A program made the translations under genes and the position numbers. From Alternaria dauci (lineage: Eukaryota; Ascomycota; Dothideomycetes; Pleosporales; Pleosporaceae), in assembly GCF_042100115.1 (NCBI RefSeq), contig NC_091278.1:2418001-2482000 (forward strand): 64,000 bases of DNA, given 5' to 3'. Below, piece by piece: positions 21,207 through 31,473 of this stretch. Position 1 is the stretch's first letter; each line of letters opens with the position of its first letter. The notes beneath the pieces are model-generated. The model did not search any database. It saw only the letters and a list, made by a program, of their open reading frames with translations, and was not told the origin of the DNA.

Positions 21207-23322
21207 GTTGACGCGGGCTTGTGTATGTATGGGATTTTTGGCAGTTGTTCAGTCGTTGTGCTTCAGTTGACATTGCAGAGGAAAGTGCGGGGTCCTGCTA
21301 CCAGGCACCAGCTTTCTTAAATTAGCACATACTGCAGTCACCGGTCAAAGCCACACGCAGAATCCTACTGCGATTCGACTGTGTGTTGTAGCCAATAGTA
21401 TTACCTGCTTACTCTAAGCTCGATCTTATAGTGCTGGGAGAAGTCAAGTGGACGTTTGTGATACATCATGACGTTATCGCTGACGCTCAGCCCTTGTCTG
21501 CCGAGCTGCATAATGTCCATGATTCTGCAACAACACCTTGCTGAGTTTCATGGTCGAATATCACTCATTAACTGTCTAAAAGACGCTACAACGACGACGA
21601 GCTTTAGTTGTTCGATTCCTCGCGTCCACCGCACTGCCGGAAGTCTTATACTATATCCGATGTTTGGAAGCCGGAGCCTTAGGAATCTCGACGAAGCCTT
21701 CCGCTGTCTGGTTCCTATTGCATCTCGGTGATGGGAGATGTTAGTGCCGTGATAGCATGCCCGCTGCGGGAGAAAACCCGTCGTTGCCCCTGGCTATGGA
21801 AATTTCCCGCCGCTAAGCCCTATTCGTACGCGGCGTAACCGCAGCTAGAGCCTGTTCCGGTCCCGCCCGCACATGAAAGCGCCAGTGATTTCTTAGTCAT
21901 TGGTAGAGTAGAATTATCTTTGATTCTTACAAAGCCTGATTTACTTAACAGTAGTTGTTTCTGGTTTCGTGGGGTTTACTGTTCAAACTGCTGTTGTGCT
22001 GCAGTTCCCGGCTTGGTACCGTGGTACCCTGAAATCTGCCCACCTAACGACTCTGGAATGAGGCTCCACCAGAGTGTAAAGTCGCTTCTTCGGCGGTAGA
22101 GGCCTACTGTATCGCGATAATCATTGGGGTCTGGAAAGAGGTTCTGATAAGACGACATACTGGTGCGCAAATATACGAGACCAAGAAGATGGACGACACA
22201 CGACAACAAAGGCCGAGTGTAGTGGCGATGTGCAGCCTGAGGGTTTCGGTGTTGTGCAAGAGCAATTTAAGCTGGGAAATATAGTGCTTATCGTGTTGCT
22301 TGCACACAGACCGTTGGTCGCGTAAGCAGCCTCCGACAACGCCCCGATGTCTCGCCATATCTGACGGGTAGATGCGCACATCTCCCGGCCCATATGAAAC
22401 GTTCGGCGGCATGCAGCATCAAGAATACTAATCTGCATAGCTGATTCGGAGACGGCGCTGGGCAGCGAACGGTGAACGGGTAATCACACTTTGAGAGACT
22501 CAAATGTAATGTACTAAACAGTTTATTGTCCGGAAAAATGCTCTCAGCCAAGCGGCACCGCGAATTGAGTGCAAACCACCAAGGTTCACACACCGACAGT
22601 CCTTTTAGACTTCAAGCGTTGACAGAACCAGGACGGTGTGAACGTCGGCGCTCGGGCGTTACCGTTACCGTTACCGGTACCGGAAGTGCACAACCGCGAA
22701 GACAAAGCGGCGGGAAGATGTTCCATACAGACAGGGTATATTACTACCTAGGTATCATGCTCGTAGATCTGTCGCCGATGCTCCACATATATGTACGTCT
22801 CTAGCCGGTCCACACACTCTCGAGTGGACAGTTTGAACGAACGACTCTGGTCTGTTCTCGCCGGACGTCTTCTCGGTCGCCGTGGACGCCGTTATATTCA
22901 TATCGTCGAGGCCAAGATCCATCTGGAACGTTTGCGCAATAGCACAGACATGATCAGCTCCATTTTGCGAAATAATGGTACGTGAGAGTGCTACGGACGT
23001 GACACGAGCATCACAACCGCAAGGGTACGACTGGTGTCCAAGCCTTGAGGCCAGTCTGCAAGTAGCAGGTGGATGTGGAACGATGTAAGATGTACCTTAC
23101 AAGACGGAGGATTGATATCTGTGCCACGCGTTAGTGGGGACATACGGATCTATAGCACACAGTCAGAGCGTCGCTGCACTATGTACTCGGACTTTTGAAC
23201 CACGAGATTCATTCTATAAAGCCTGGGACTTGGCTAGTGGGTTCTGCACTCTTCAACCTGTCTCTACTTCTGTCTCAGTTCCTAGGAGGATACAGAATTT
23301 ACCACCCGCATTCTACGCAACC
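21207..23322. other. Divergent intergenic region, 2.1 kb
   Basis: It lies between the HET gene (-) and the Ayr1-like gene (+). A minus-strand frame at 21976..22209 ends in plausible-looking protein (FTLWWSLIPESLGG) but has no recognisable start, splice partners or family, so I leave it uncalled. There is a small GTTACC tandem at about 22657-22680. Confidence 0.45.
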
Positions 23323-24556
23323 ATGTCGCTCGCCGAGTCCATCAGAGTCAATAAGCCGCCCACGGTGCTATCAACGATATTCTCTGGCCTAACCCATGCT
23401 GCCAGCGAACCTCTCATCACTGGCGGACTTCTGCTCCTGCTGACCCGTGGTCGCCCACATCTCCCCAGACAGCTCCTCGCATCCTCCAAATTCACCTCGT
23501 CCATCCTTGCCAATGACCCCGAGAGCATTGCTCGGCTCGCAGCCGCGATCACAACTCTCAAGGTACTAACCACAGCGGGTGTCCTGCGTCGCATCAACGA
23601 TGCTCTGAACAGTCTGGCATGGAACAACTGGATGTGGGGAAGAATAGGTGCAGAGTGGGAGTTTGGGCCCGACAAGAAAGAGGTGATACTCATCACAGGT
23701 GCAAGCAGCGGGTTTGGACACCTGATGGCGAAGGAATTGTCCAAACATGCAAAGATTATTGCGTTGAATAGGTCGCCGTTACCGGCGGATTTGGCCGCGC
23801 TGCCAGATGTTTACTATTACCAGTGCGATGTTGGTGACCTGCGCGCACTGGAAGGTGTATGCGAGCAGGTCAAGAAGGACCATGGTACTGTCAGCGTGCT
23901 GATCAACAATGCTGGATATGCAGTTGGCAAAACGGTCCTCGATGTAAGACCAAGTTTGATGGAAAACCGACAATCTTCGCATCGAAAAACGGCTAACGAC
24001 AAGACAGACAACCAACGAAGAGACTGAGGCGCTGATGCGAGTAAATCTCCTCTCGCACCTAGTCCTCATCCGCGCTTTCGTCCCGGCTATGCTCGCACAG
24101 AAAAAAGGGCACGTCATGTCCATATCTTCCATGGCGTCTTTCACCGTAGCTCCTCTCATAGTCGACTACTCCATGAGCAAGATTGGCGGGTTATACCTGA
24201 TGGAAGGTCTGCGGGCCGAATGCCTCACAAACTACTCTGGCGGGCCGTCCCTCTGCATCAGCTCTATCCACCCTGGATGGCACAAGACGGGGATAGACAA
24301 GCAAGGCTTGCTAGCGAGTCAAGGCATTCTTGAGGACCCGCCGACGCCGGTCATAGATGCGATTGTGGAGCAGGTCTTGAAGGGCAAGAGCGGCATGATT
24401 TGTGTTCCGAAACATCATTCGCGAGATGCGTGGCTGAGGTTTTGGCCGCGGTGGGCGCAGGATCTCAAGTTTGGGCTCGTGGGCCCGAGTTTATGGCAGA
24501 GGGCGTGCGTATTCGTGCTGGACACGTTTGCGTGTGTGCTCGCGAAAGAGGTGTGA
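23323..24556 (+). CDS. SDR-family reductase, Ayr1/17-beta-HSD-like, membrane associated
   Basis: Exons are 23323..23943 and 24008..24556 (64-bp intron GTAAGA...AGACAG), giving 389 aa. The first 115 residues hold a hydrophobic stretch (LITGGLLLLLTRG) and an amphipathic region, suggesting attachment to the ER or a lipid body. The SDR core follows: ILITGASSGFGHLMAKEL (cofactor loop near 125), CDVGDL, VLINNAGYAVGKTVLD ending at the splice, the catalytic SISSMAS and YSMSKIGG. The order and the hydrophobic N-terminus resemble fungal 1-acyl-dihydroxyacetone-phosphate reductase and retinol-dehydrogenase-like enzymes, which reduce lipid ketones or aldehydes with NADPH. The exact substrate is unknown. 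The ATG at 23323 lies in a good context (CAACC before it); nothing upstream in frame looks coding. Confidence 0.85.
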
Positions 24557-24704
24557 GGATGTCAACGACCAAGTGCGAGATTTTGTATAGACTATAGATC
24601 ATAGACCATGGTGGCAGTGCTTGCAGGTAGCCTTTTGACTGCTTTGGGTAATGTTGTAGTGTAGGTATCGACCACAATGGTTCTGTTGTCACATCTTCTA
24701 CACA

Positions 24705-26117
24705 TCACGCCCTCTCCAAATCCTTACATCTCTTGATCCCCGCTCTCGCATTCACTAGTCCCTCCTGGAACCCCATCTTCTTCGCCAGACTAGCCGCCTC
24801 CTCGTACCGCTTCCGCGCCTCGCCAATCTTGCCTTCCATTTCCAGAAACTCGCCGAGGTTATGTGTCGCAACCGCACAGCCCATGTCACACTCTTCGTTG
24901 CGTTCTGGCGCCTTGATGTGTGCTGCTTGTGCTAGTGCTCGCTCTGCCCACTGGCGGGCTTGGTCGATGAGGAGGGCGCGGGGAGCGGAGTTTGAGACGG
25001 GGAAGTCGGAGGGTTCGGGGGCCATGGTGATGGCGTGGTCGGTAGAGGGAGGGGTTTGTTGGGCGAGGCAGGTGGATATGTTGTTCACTGTGGTGGATGT
25101 GTTAGTATGGGTGGATGAGTGAGGGGGTGGTGGACGTACTCAGGACGATGCTGTGGCATGATGTTGGCGGACAAAGCTGGAGCGCCTTGACGAAGAGCGG
25201 TGCAGCGAGGTAGTGGGAGTCGAATTGCTCGTAGTGTGTTCCCAGGGCTATGTTGTGTCAGCAGGGATATAACAAGTCGGCGAATATGTCATCATACCTT
25301 CTAATACCCCGCCCATCTCGTCGTTGGTCAACCACGGGCCCTCGCCGTTCTTGACGCCATCCCTCTCCCGCCTCTGTTGCTCCTTGAGCGCACTCTCAAC
25401 AGCCTCGACAAGTCGCTTCTCCCCATTCTCGGGCTCGTTGACATATCTCACGTCGTAGAGCTGGCCCAGCTTGAGATTAATCTGCACCATGTTCTTCATC
25501 ACCCTACTCCTATTCCCCGTCGTCCAGTGCTTGTCCGAAAACTCATCGACCCATTTCTGGCAGTCGGTGCGCATAATCTCCAGCACATCGACAGCCAGAC
25601 TGTAGTACCCCGCATCCTCGAACAAGGCAGCAATGGTGTACTTGACCCCCATGATCTCGTCGCTAAACGGATCCATGCCCATCTCATCAGCAAGCGCAAG
25701 CGCCTGCCGGAAATGCTTGTTCGCCTCGCGGATATCGAGCCATTTCCCGCGAGAATAGAAGAGAGCTCTTCGCAGCTTCTTGGCGACGGGCTCGGGGAAG
25801 TTGTGGTACGGTTTGATGATGACGTTCTTGTAGTACCAGGGTATGTAGAAGACGCAGATGCCCGCCACGAGCGCGATGCTCGCAATCGCAAAGGGAAATA
25901 ATACGGGGCTTTTGTGGAATTGCTCGGAGAACTGCTCGCGCATCGTAGACCGGTGCCGGCGACTCAATTGCTGCTGAATTGGCCGCCGCGGCCAGGGCTT
26001 AGCGGGCAGTCGTGGTGGTGTGCATCGCGTGGTCAGCGGCGCTCGCGATTCGCAGCGTGCGAGTGTGAATGCGCTTGTTCGGGGCGTGGCTCGGGCTATC
26101 GTTTTTGTGCTGAACAT
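24705..26117 (-). CDS. MGR3: TPR-like mitochondrial inner-membrane protein, Mgr3-like
   Basis: It is probably the fungal relative of Mgr3, an adaptor of the mitochondrial i-AAA protease that presents substrates to Yme1. Exons on minus are 26117..25298, 25247..25140 and 25087..24705 (introns 50 and 52 bp), giving 436 aa. The basic presequence-like N-terminus starts at the ATG at 26117; the frame is open further upstream but without ATG. One TM helix (FAIASIALVAGICVFYIPWYY, about 72-92) is followed by helical repeats: KHFRQALALADEMGMDP, YSLAVDVLEIM, EALGTHYEQFDSHYLAAPLF (made by splicing), CAVATHNLGEFLEMEGKIGEA and RKRYEEAASLAKKMG. The Met that opens the last exon (MNNISTCLAQ) is split by intron 2, so it is not a start. 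It is divergent from the SRAP gene. Confidence 0.82.
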
Positions 26118-26342
26118 TGTTGCGCCGGGCGAGGGCAAAAAGACGTGCGAGGTGGCATGCGGCCGCGTGGTGGATCGAGTGCATGACGGGACGAACTTTT
26201 AGTGCCCCACGCGTCGCGTGGACTTCCGCGTCCCGGTAGGGTTGACGACGAGCCGCATGACGTAGTCGACCCCAAACGCGCTACCATCGCGTGGTCTGCC
26301 AGCAGCCTTGAGCTCTCCAACCATGCACTGAGTGAATCTACC
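26118..26342. promoter_or_regulatory. Shared divergent promoter, Mgr3-like / SRAP genes
   Basis: Only 225 bp separate the two start codons, so both promoters and 5' UTRs must lie here. It is G+C-rich and I see no TATA box. Confidence 0.45.
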
Positions 26343-27566
26343 ATGTGTGGTCGGTACGTGCTGGCCCTGGTGAGTGCACATCTTGACACAAATCACGTGC
26401 GCTATCTAACCAAAACCCAGCGGCCCTCCGAGGTCCGCCAGCAGCTCGAGCAGTCGCAGATGCCTGTAGAAGAGGCACCCGACGACGATGGCAACGTGCG
26501 CCAAAGCTACAACTTTGCCCCTGGATACCACGGTCTCGTATACCGAGCAGATGGGCCCGAGACCGGCGGCCAGCAGGAAGGTCCAGCAGAAGACAAAAAG
26601 TACAAGCTGCAGTCGATGCAGTGGGGACTCGTGCCCTTTTGGACAAAGCGCAACCCAGACTACGGCTCCAAGATGAAGACGATCAACTGCCGCGACGACT
26701 CCCTCATCGAAGACCGCGGCATGTGGACAACCATGAAGAAGAAGAAGCGCTGCATCGTCGTGGCACAGGGCTTCTACGAGTGGCTGAAGAAGAACGGCGG
26801 TAAAGAAAAGATACCACACTTTACTAAGCGCAAGGACGGCCAGCTCATGTGTTTCGCTGGATTGTGGGACAGTGTGCAGTTTGAGGACTCTAGCGAGAAG
26901 CTCTTTACCTACAGCATCATCACCACCGAGTCGAACAAACAGCTCAGTTTCCTGCACGATCGCATGCCTGTTATATTGGAAAACGGATCTGATGCAGTGC
27001 GGACTTGGCTTGACCCAAAACGAACGGAGTGGAGCAAGGAGTTGCAGGAGCTCTTGAAACCGTATGAGGGTGAGCTGGAATGCTACCCCGTTAGCAAAGA
27101 TGTTGGCAAGGTTGGAAATAATTCGCCATCTTTTCTTGTACCGATCAACAGTGCGGCGAACAAGAACAACATTGCCAACTTCTTTGGCAACCAGCAGAAA
27201 GCCGCCAAGTTCGAGGATGACGACAAGAGCATGGTAAAAGTTGAACATCATGACGATGAGATGCGTGCTACCACAGACCGAGTAGAGACTACCGAAGATA
27301 ATGCGCCGCTGCCTGTGCCTGGGCCGAGCGAGTCAAAAGGCATCAAGCGCGAGCACGAAGATGAAGAGACGGTCGCCAGTAGTGCAGAAGGCGAACCACG
27401 GCGCAAACGCATCGCGACGGCGTCGCCTACCAAGAGTCCTGCAAAAAAGGTTTCAACACCCGCAAAGAAACAAGGTACCAGGAGCGCTACGAGCAACGGC
27501 AGTGCAGCGAAGACATCCAAGGCCGATGGAACACGCAAGATCACTGCGTTTTTTGGCGGCAAGTGA
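26343..27566 (+). CDS. SRAP-domain protein (HMCES/YedK family), abasic-site DNA crosslinker
   Basis: SRAP proteins bind abasic sites in single-stranded DNA at forks and form a thiazolidine crosslink through Cys2 after the Met is removed. Exons are 26343..26369 and 26421..27566, giving 390 aa. The protein begins MCGRYVLAL then RPSEVRQQLEQ, with catalytic Cys2 in place. Other family marks are YNFAPGYHG, MQWGLVPFWTK, NCRDDSL, GFYEWLKKNGGKEK (near 125), TTESN and LHDRMPVIL with the active-site His (near 187). The 51-bp intron (GTGAGT...ACCCAG) is a multiple of three without stop, so retention would add 17 residues right behind the active site. The C-terminal 130 residues are charged and disordered. 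They contain two PCNA-box-like motifs, NNIANFF (near 258) and RKITAFF (near 382), and a Lys/Arg-rich likely nuclear signal (RRKRI). Confidence 0.92.
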   Translation: MCGRYVLALVSAHLDTNHVRYLTKTQRPSEVRQQLEQSQMPVEEAPDDDGNVRQSYNFAPGYHGLVYRADGPETGGQQEGPAEDKKYKLQSMQWGLVPFWTKRNPDYGSKMKTINCRDDSLIEDRGMWTTMKKKKRCIVVAQGFYEWLKKNGGKEKIPHFTKRKDGQLMCFAGLWDSVQFEDSSEKLFTYSIITTESNKQLSFLHDRMPVILENGSDAVRTWLDPKRTEWSKELQELLKPYEGELECYPVSKDVGKVGNNSPSFLVPINSAANKNNIANFFGNQQKAAKFEDDDKSMVKVEHHDDEMRATTDRVETTEDNAPLPVPGPSESKGIKREHEDEETVASSAEGEPRRKRIATASPTKSPAKKVSTPAKKQGTRSATSNGSAAKTSKADGTRKITAFFGGK

Positions 27567-28253
27567 GGGTAAGAGGAGTGATGCAATGGCCTATGAATGA
27601 CGGGCTACGAAGGAGTTTTGTAACGCATATATATCCATGCTTGCAGGTGTTGGTGAATGGAAAATACCGCAAAACCTTGACATTGGCAGAGCAGGTATGC
27701 AAGAATTGGGCTAGCACTGGAAAAGGTACGCTTCAAGGCTTCCATCGCAGTGTTTACCGGGATCGACTTGATCCAGATGAATGGGCGAGGCTGGAACCAA
27801 GATGAGGCGAACAATATATGCACATCAGATCAGCCGCACTTGTGTCTGCATGCGTCGAATCAGCGTGTTCACTCGTGTGAGTGTTATCTTTCGGCGCTTC
27901 CATTAGTCGCGCGCGTCGCGATCGACGCGGGGGTGACAACGACAACGTGCGAGGTTACACAAGCCCCGCACCTCCTTCCTGCCAAGCAGTAGACAGACAT
28001 GCGGTATTCTATTACCGTTACTCATTAGACACTTACAGTTTCCCGGGTCATTTTCTCGTGATCGTGAAAGACGCATGTACGTACAGAGAAGACACATACG
28101 GAGCTTGTTAGTAAACACACACGGCTACTCAATCAAACGGTAAAGCTAGCATCCATTGCATCGCCGGAGCCAATATGCTTAACCACCACCAGTAACCCCG
28201 CGATCCGAACAAAACCCCCATCCTATCCTCGTGAACAAATCCAAGAACTCAAA
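27567..28253. other. Intergenic
   Basis: It lies between the SRAP gene and the IFI6-like gene, both on the plus strand. No gene was recognised. Confidence 0.5.
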
Positions 28254-28947
28254 ATGGAACACGAGCCTGCACCTCCCACCCACGCCTCCGGTTCCGGTTC
28301 CTCGCTCTCCCACCCCTCCTCGTCCCGCACCCAAGACCTCAGATCCTCGCTCCCGAGAGACGTGCCCGCGATCGCCTCGATGCACAAGCTTCCTATACCA
28401 GCTGGTTCCATCGACGCCGCAGTCGTGCACCTGACGATTGCGCTTCGAGCCGCTAAGCTGAAAGCCGAGGATGCGTTGGCGATTGCGGTGACGGCGCTGA
28501 AGAACCTACATGTTGCGACGCTGATGAGAGCGGCAGTGGAGTGGATCAAGTTGCATCCGTGGGAAAGTGTTGCGCTGCTTGTGCCGGTGGTGCTAATGGC
28601 GTGTACGCCTGCGTTTCTGGGGGTTATTGGGTTTACGGCTGGGGGCGTTGCGGCAGGTATGGGGCATGTGTTTCTACGTCTGAGTGAGCTGTGCGATTAA
28701 CATTTGCGTAGGGAGTATTGCAGCGGGTATTCAGGCGGGTATTGGAAATGTTGCGGCGGGCTCTTTGTTTGCCACTCTGACGAGTGCGGGAATGGCGGGG
28801 TATGGGGCGCCGGTTGTGTTTGGTGGTGTTGGGGTAGTTAGTAGTGTTGTTTGCTGGGGATTCGCGGCTTGGAAGAGATGGAGGAAGCGGTCTGGCCGTG
28901 ATGATGGTGAAGGCACAGAGATTGCTTGTCGCATCCGAGCTCCCTAG
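28254..28947 (+). CDS. IFI6/IFI27-like (ISG12 family) small membrane protein, 212 aa
   Basis: Exons are 28254..28656 and 28712..28947 (55-bp intron GTATGG...GCGTAG). The join gives FTAGGVAAGSIAAGIQAGIG, followed by NVAAGSLFATLTSAGMAGYG. That Gly/Ala/Ser-rich hydrophobic block is the hallmark of the Ifi-6-16 family (PF06140), known from animal interferon-induced mitochondrial and ER proteins and scattered in fungi. Before it lie a Ser/Pro-rich N-terminus, an amphipathic helical region (AAVVHLTIALRAAKLKAED) and a TM helix (ESVALLVPVVLMACTPAFLG). After it come another hydrophobic run (VFGGVGVVSSVVCWGFAAW) and a basic tail (KRWRKRSGRD). I infer an integral organelle membrane protein. The function in fungi is unknown. 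A start at 28380 (MHKLPIPAG) is possible. Confidence 0.82.
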
Positions 28948-30149
28948 GCGAACATTTGACTATCTCCTTACTTTGCCGGCGCAGCGTCCTGGTCTTTGAA
29001 ACTAGATTTGAGGCGAGGCTGGCTTCGGGATAGGAGTTAAAACAAGACGCATGGATTGCGGTGTGCTGCTGGCAGTGTACGGGCGGTGTATGGGCGGTGT
29101 ATGGGCGGTGAAATTTGTACGGACGCATCTCCGCGCAAGACTGTAACTTCAAATCTCGTGGTGACAAAAATAGGGCGGTGAGGTACATTAGGAGATTACG
29201 AAAACCAAAGTAAAGACGCTGGAGTAAGGTTTGTCCATCGGAACGCTAGTCCCTGATGAGTTTGGTTGGCTGATCAAAGGGTACATCCGCTCTGGGGAAC
29301 CCTGTTCACTAACTCAACGGCTCCAGACAGCACATACCACATTGGGGTCGCATCAAGCTGCATCAGAAGGGAGGTAGGCCCGATCCTGTCCTCAGTCATC
29401 CACTGCTGTATAGGATTTCCGCCCTGCCGAAACCATAACCTTTTTTAGTATTGTAATTTCTGTTGAGTGGTCTTGATGTAATTTCGGAAGTCGGAACGCA
29501 TGGATCTTTTACCTTTATGGTTTTCTGCTTATGCCCAGAGGGGTAATGCCTAGAACAATGGAACGCAGGACTCGTAAACTATGTGTTGACGTCCCGAGAC
29601 AGCCGAATGTCATTCGACTAGTCTTTGTACTTTGAAAGGTGAAGAAGATGTTCTGCAGTGGGCGTCACAACCTCTACGACCACAGGTGGAAGCATGAAAT
29701 CCGCTACACCTTTTGCATCCAGTAAGGACTATCGCGATATGAGAGAAAAGAGCGGAGAGACAAACTTTCTAGCGGCTATTTTGGTTGAAAAACTTGGAAT
29801 CGAGTACACCGGTGCGTACAGACTACATGGAGACCCCTTGATCCGGACTAGGTGACGGTGTTGGGTGTTGGTCCGCATCCTTCCATACACTTGACAACCT
29901 CTTAGAGTTTGCCTAGTGTAACTTTAACAGCAGAATGTTACGGTTGACAGAATCTATCGTCTACTAGTGCTTACGTGATAAAAGGGTCTATGTACTTCGA
30001 CGACACACATATAAGACCTACCATCGTCCATCTCTAGGAACGACCATCAACACATCAAAGCAATCAACAGCAACAAGCACTTCATTCACACTCTCCACCA
30101 CCAACTCATCTTTCAAAACCACAAACGCCTCCTCCATTCCAACTCCAAA
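28948..30149. other. Intergenic, hydrophobin promoter side
   Basis: No gene was recognised. A TATA-like CATATAAG sits at about 30008-30015, some 140 bp before the hydrophobin ATG. A C/A-rich leader (30040-30149) of the kind seen before strongly expressed fungal genes follows. Confidence 0.5.
29076..29108 (+). repeat. 11-bp tandem repeat, three copies
   Basis: The unit TGTAYGGGCGG is repeated head to tail three times in intergenic DNA. A related GGGCGGTG occurs again near 29173. Confidence 0.8.
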
Positions 30150-30544
30150 ATGAAGCAGTCCACCATCCTCTCCATCCTCTCCATGGCCATTGCTGCCTCA
30201 GCATTGCCCCAAAACAGCATTGCGAAAACCACCAACACCGGAAACATCAACCAGTGCTCCGGCGGAAACAATAAGCAGGTGTGCTGCAACAACGATGGGT
30301 TGCTCGGTCTTGTCACTTGCAGTGTCCAAGTCTTGGGTGGTGCTTGCAGCGGCGATGTGAAGTGCTGCAACACTCAGGCTGCAGAGGTAAGTCATTCTCC
30401 CCACGCTCAAAACTACACTACTCTCTTCGACTTGCAACCACAAGAGATGGTGCAGCGCTTGGTTTACTATGCTTGAACAAGGCTAACGTGTTTCAACAAC
30501 AGGGCGTTCTCATCAACGTGCAGCTTCTCAACTGCGGCCTCTAA
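30150..30544 (+). CDS. Hydrophobin, small class I-like
   Basis: A secreted amphipathic protein that self-assembles at air-water interfaces and coats aerial hyphae and spores. Exons are 30150..30386 and 30503..30544 (116-bp intron GTAAGT...CAACAG), giving 92 aa. The signal peptide is residues 1-20 (TILSILSMAIAASALP). All eight cysteines are present in the order C, CC, C, C, CC, C. The spacings are 8, 10, 8, 5 and 16 residues, and two residues follow the last Cys. The C4-C8 part fits class I, while the C3-C4 loop (NNDGLLGLVT) is far shorter than the class I norm of about 17 or more; it is not the class II pattern either. Without the second exon the last Cys is lost, so the splice is required. 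A TATA-like box and C/A-rich leader upstream suggest strong expression. Confidence 0.88.
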
Positions 30545-31473
30545 ATCTCAGAGGTCCATTTTATAATCGCAAGGACTCGCAGAACACCAACAGGTGGTGC
30601 TCGATGGGAAAGATGGGAAACTGCAAGATAAAATGGTCATATGGCTCCTGGTTCCTTACTTTGCTCGTTGTGGGTTTCTAATAATTCGGTGGTCCATTGG
30701 GGGGTTGCTTTACGCAGCAGTGTATGCGCTTGTCAAGGGTCACTTTGATACATGTAGGAGTATTGTGTAATAGAAAAAGCGATTAATGATCAAATTCGGA
30801 TCTCGAATCAACGCGTGAGACCTAGGTAATGAGCAAGTGATGATGCGATGGGAAGGGAGGGGCTGCCTGAAGGTTGTACTACTGGTATGAAATCACGCGC
30901 AATTATAGCCTTCTGACACCCGATACAAACAGGAAACTAGAGGCTAAGGGACAGTACATAGTGCTTTCGCAGTTGGTAGAAAATTCGACCATGTTCGTGC
31001 CTGCGGGACTAAAGATCTAACCGTGTACATTCTGCTTCTGATGAAGTAGTTTATCAATGCACGAGACTGAGTCCACACGCCGGTAGACAAAGCTGTGACT
31101 TTGACCGACCCAGCTACTTCCGATGCGCTCTTTATATTTTGGTGATATTGCGAAAATGTATCACAGCCGTCAAGGTAGGGGTATCAAGCCAGGCATGGCG
31201 GTAATCACCCAGAGCAGCATAAAGCAATGTATGGGAGCTCAGTGATTGCATACATATATGAATACAATCGAGGAGGCTGTGCCATATGCATTGCCAACGG
31301 CATACATTAGCTTTTCCACGGCCTGTTCTCATGTTCCTCCAATGTATCGAATCGATGTCATTGTGAGCGCCAAGCACTCAAAATAGTTGTGACTTCATCA
31401 ATTCTATCCTTTCGCCAAGGTCGTGGGTATGCAATGCAAAACGCCTTGCTTCCATTCAAAACGAATCCGATCA
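30545..31473. other. Convergent 3' gap
   Basis: It lies between the hydrophobin (+) and the second HET gene (-). No gene was recognised. Confidence 0.5.
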
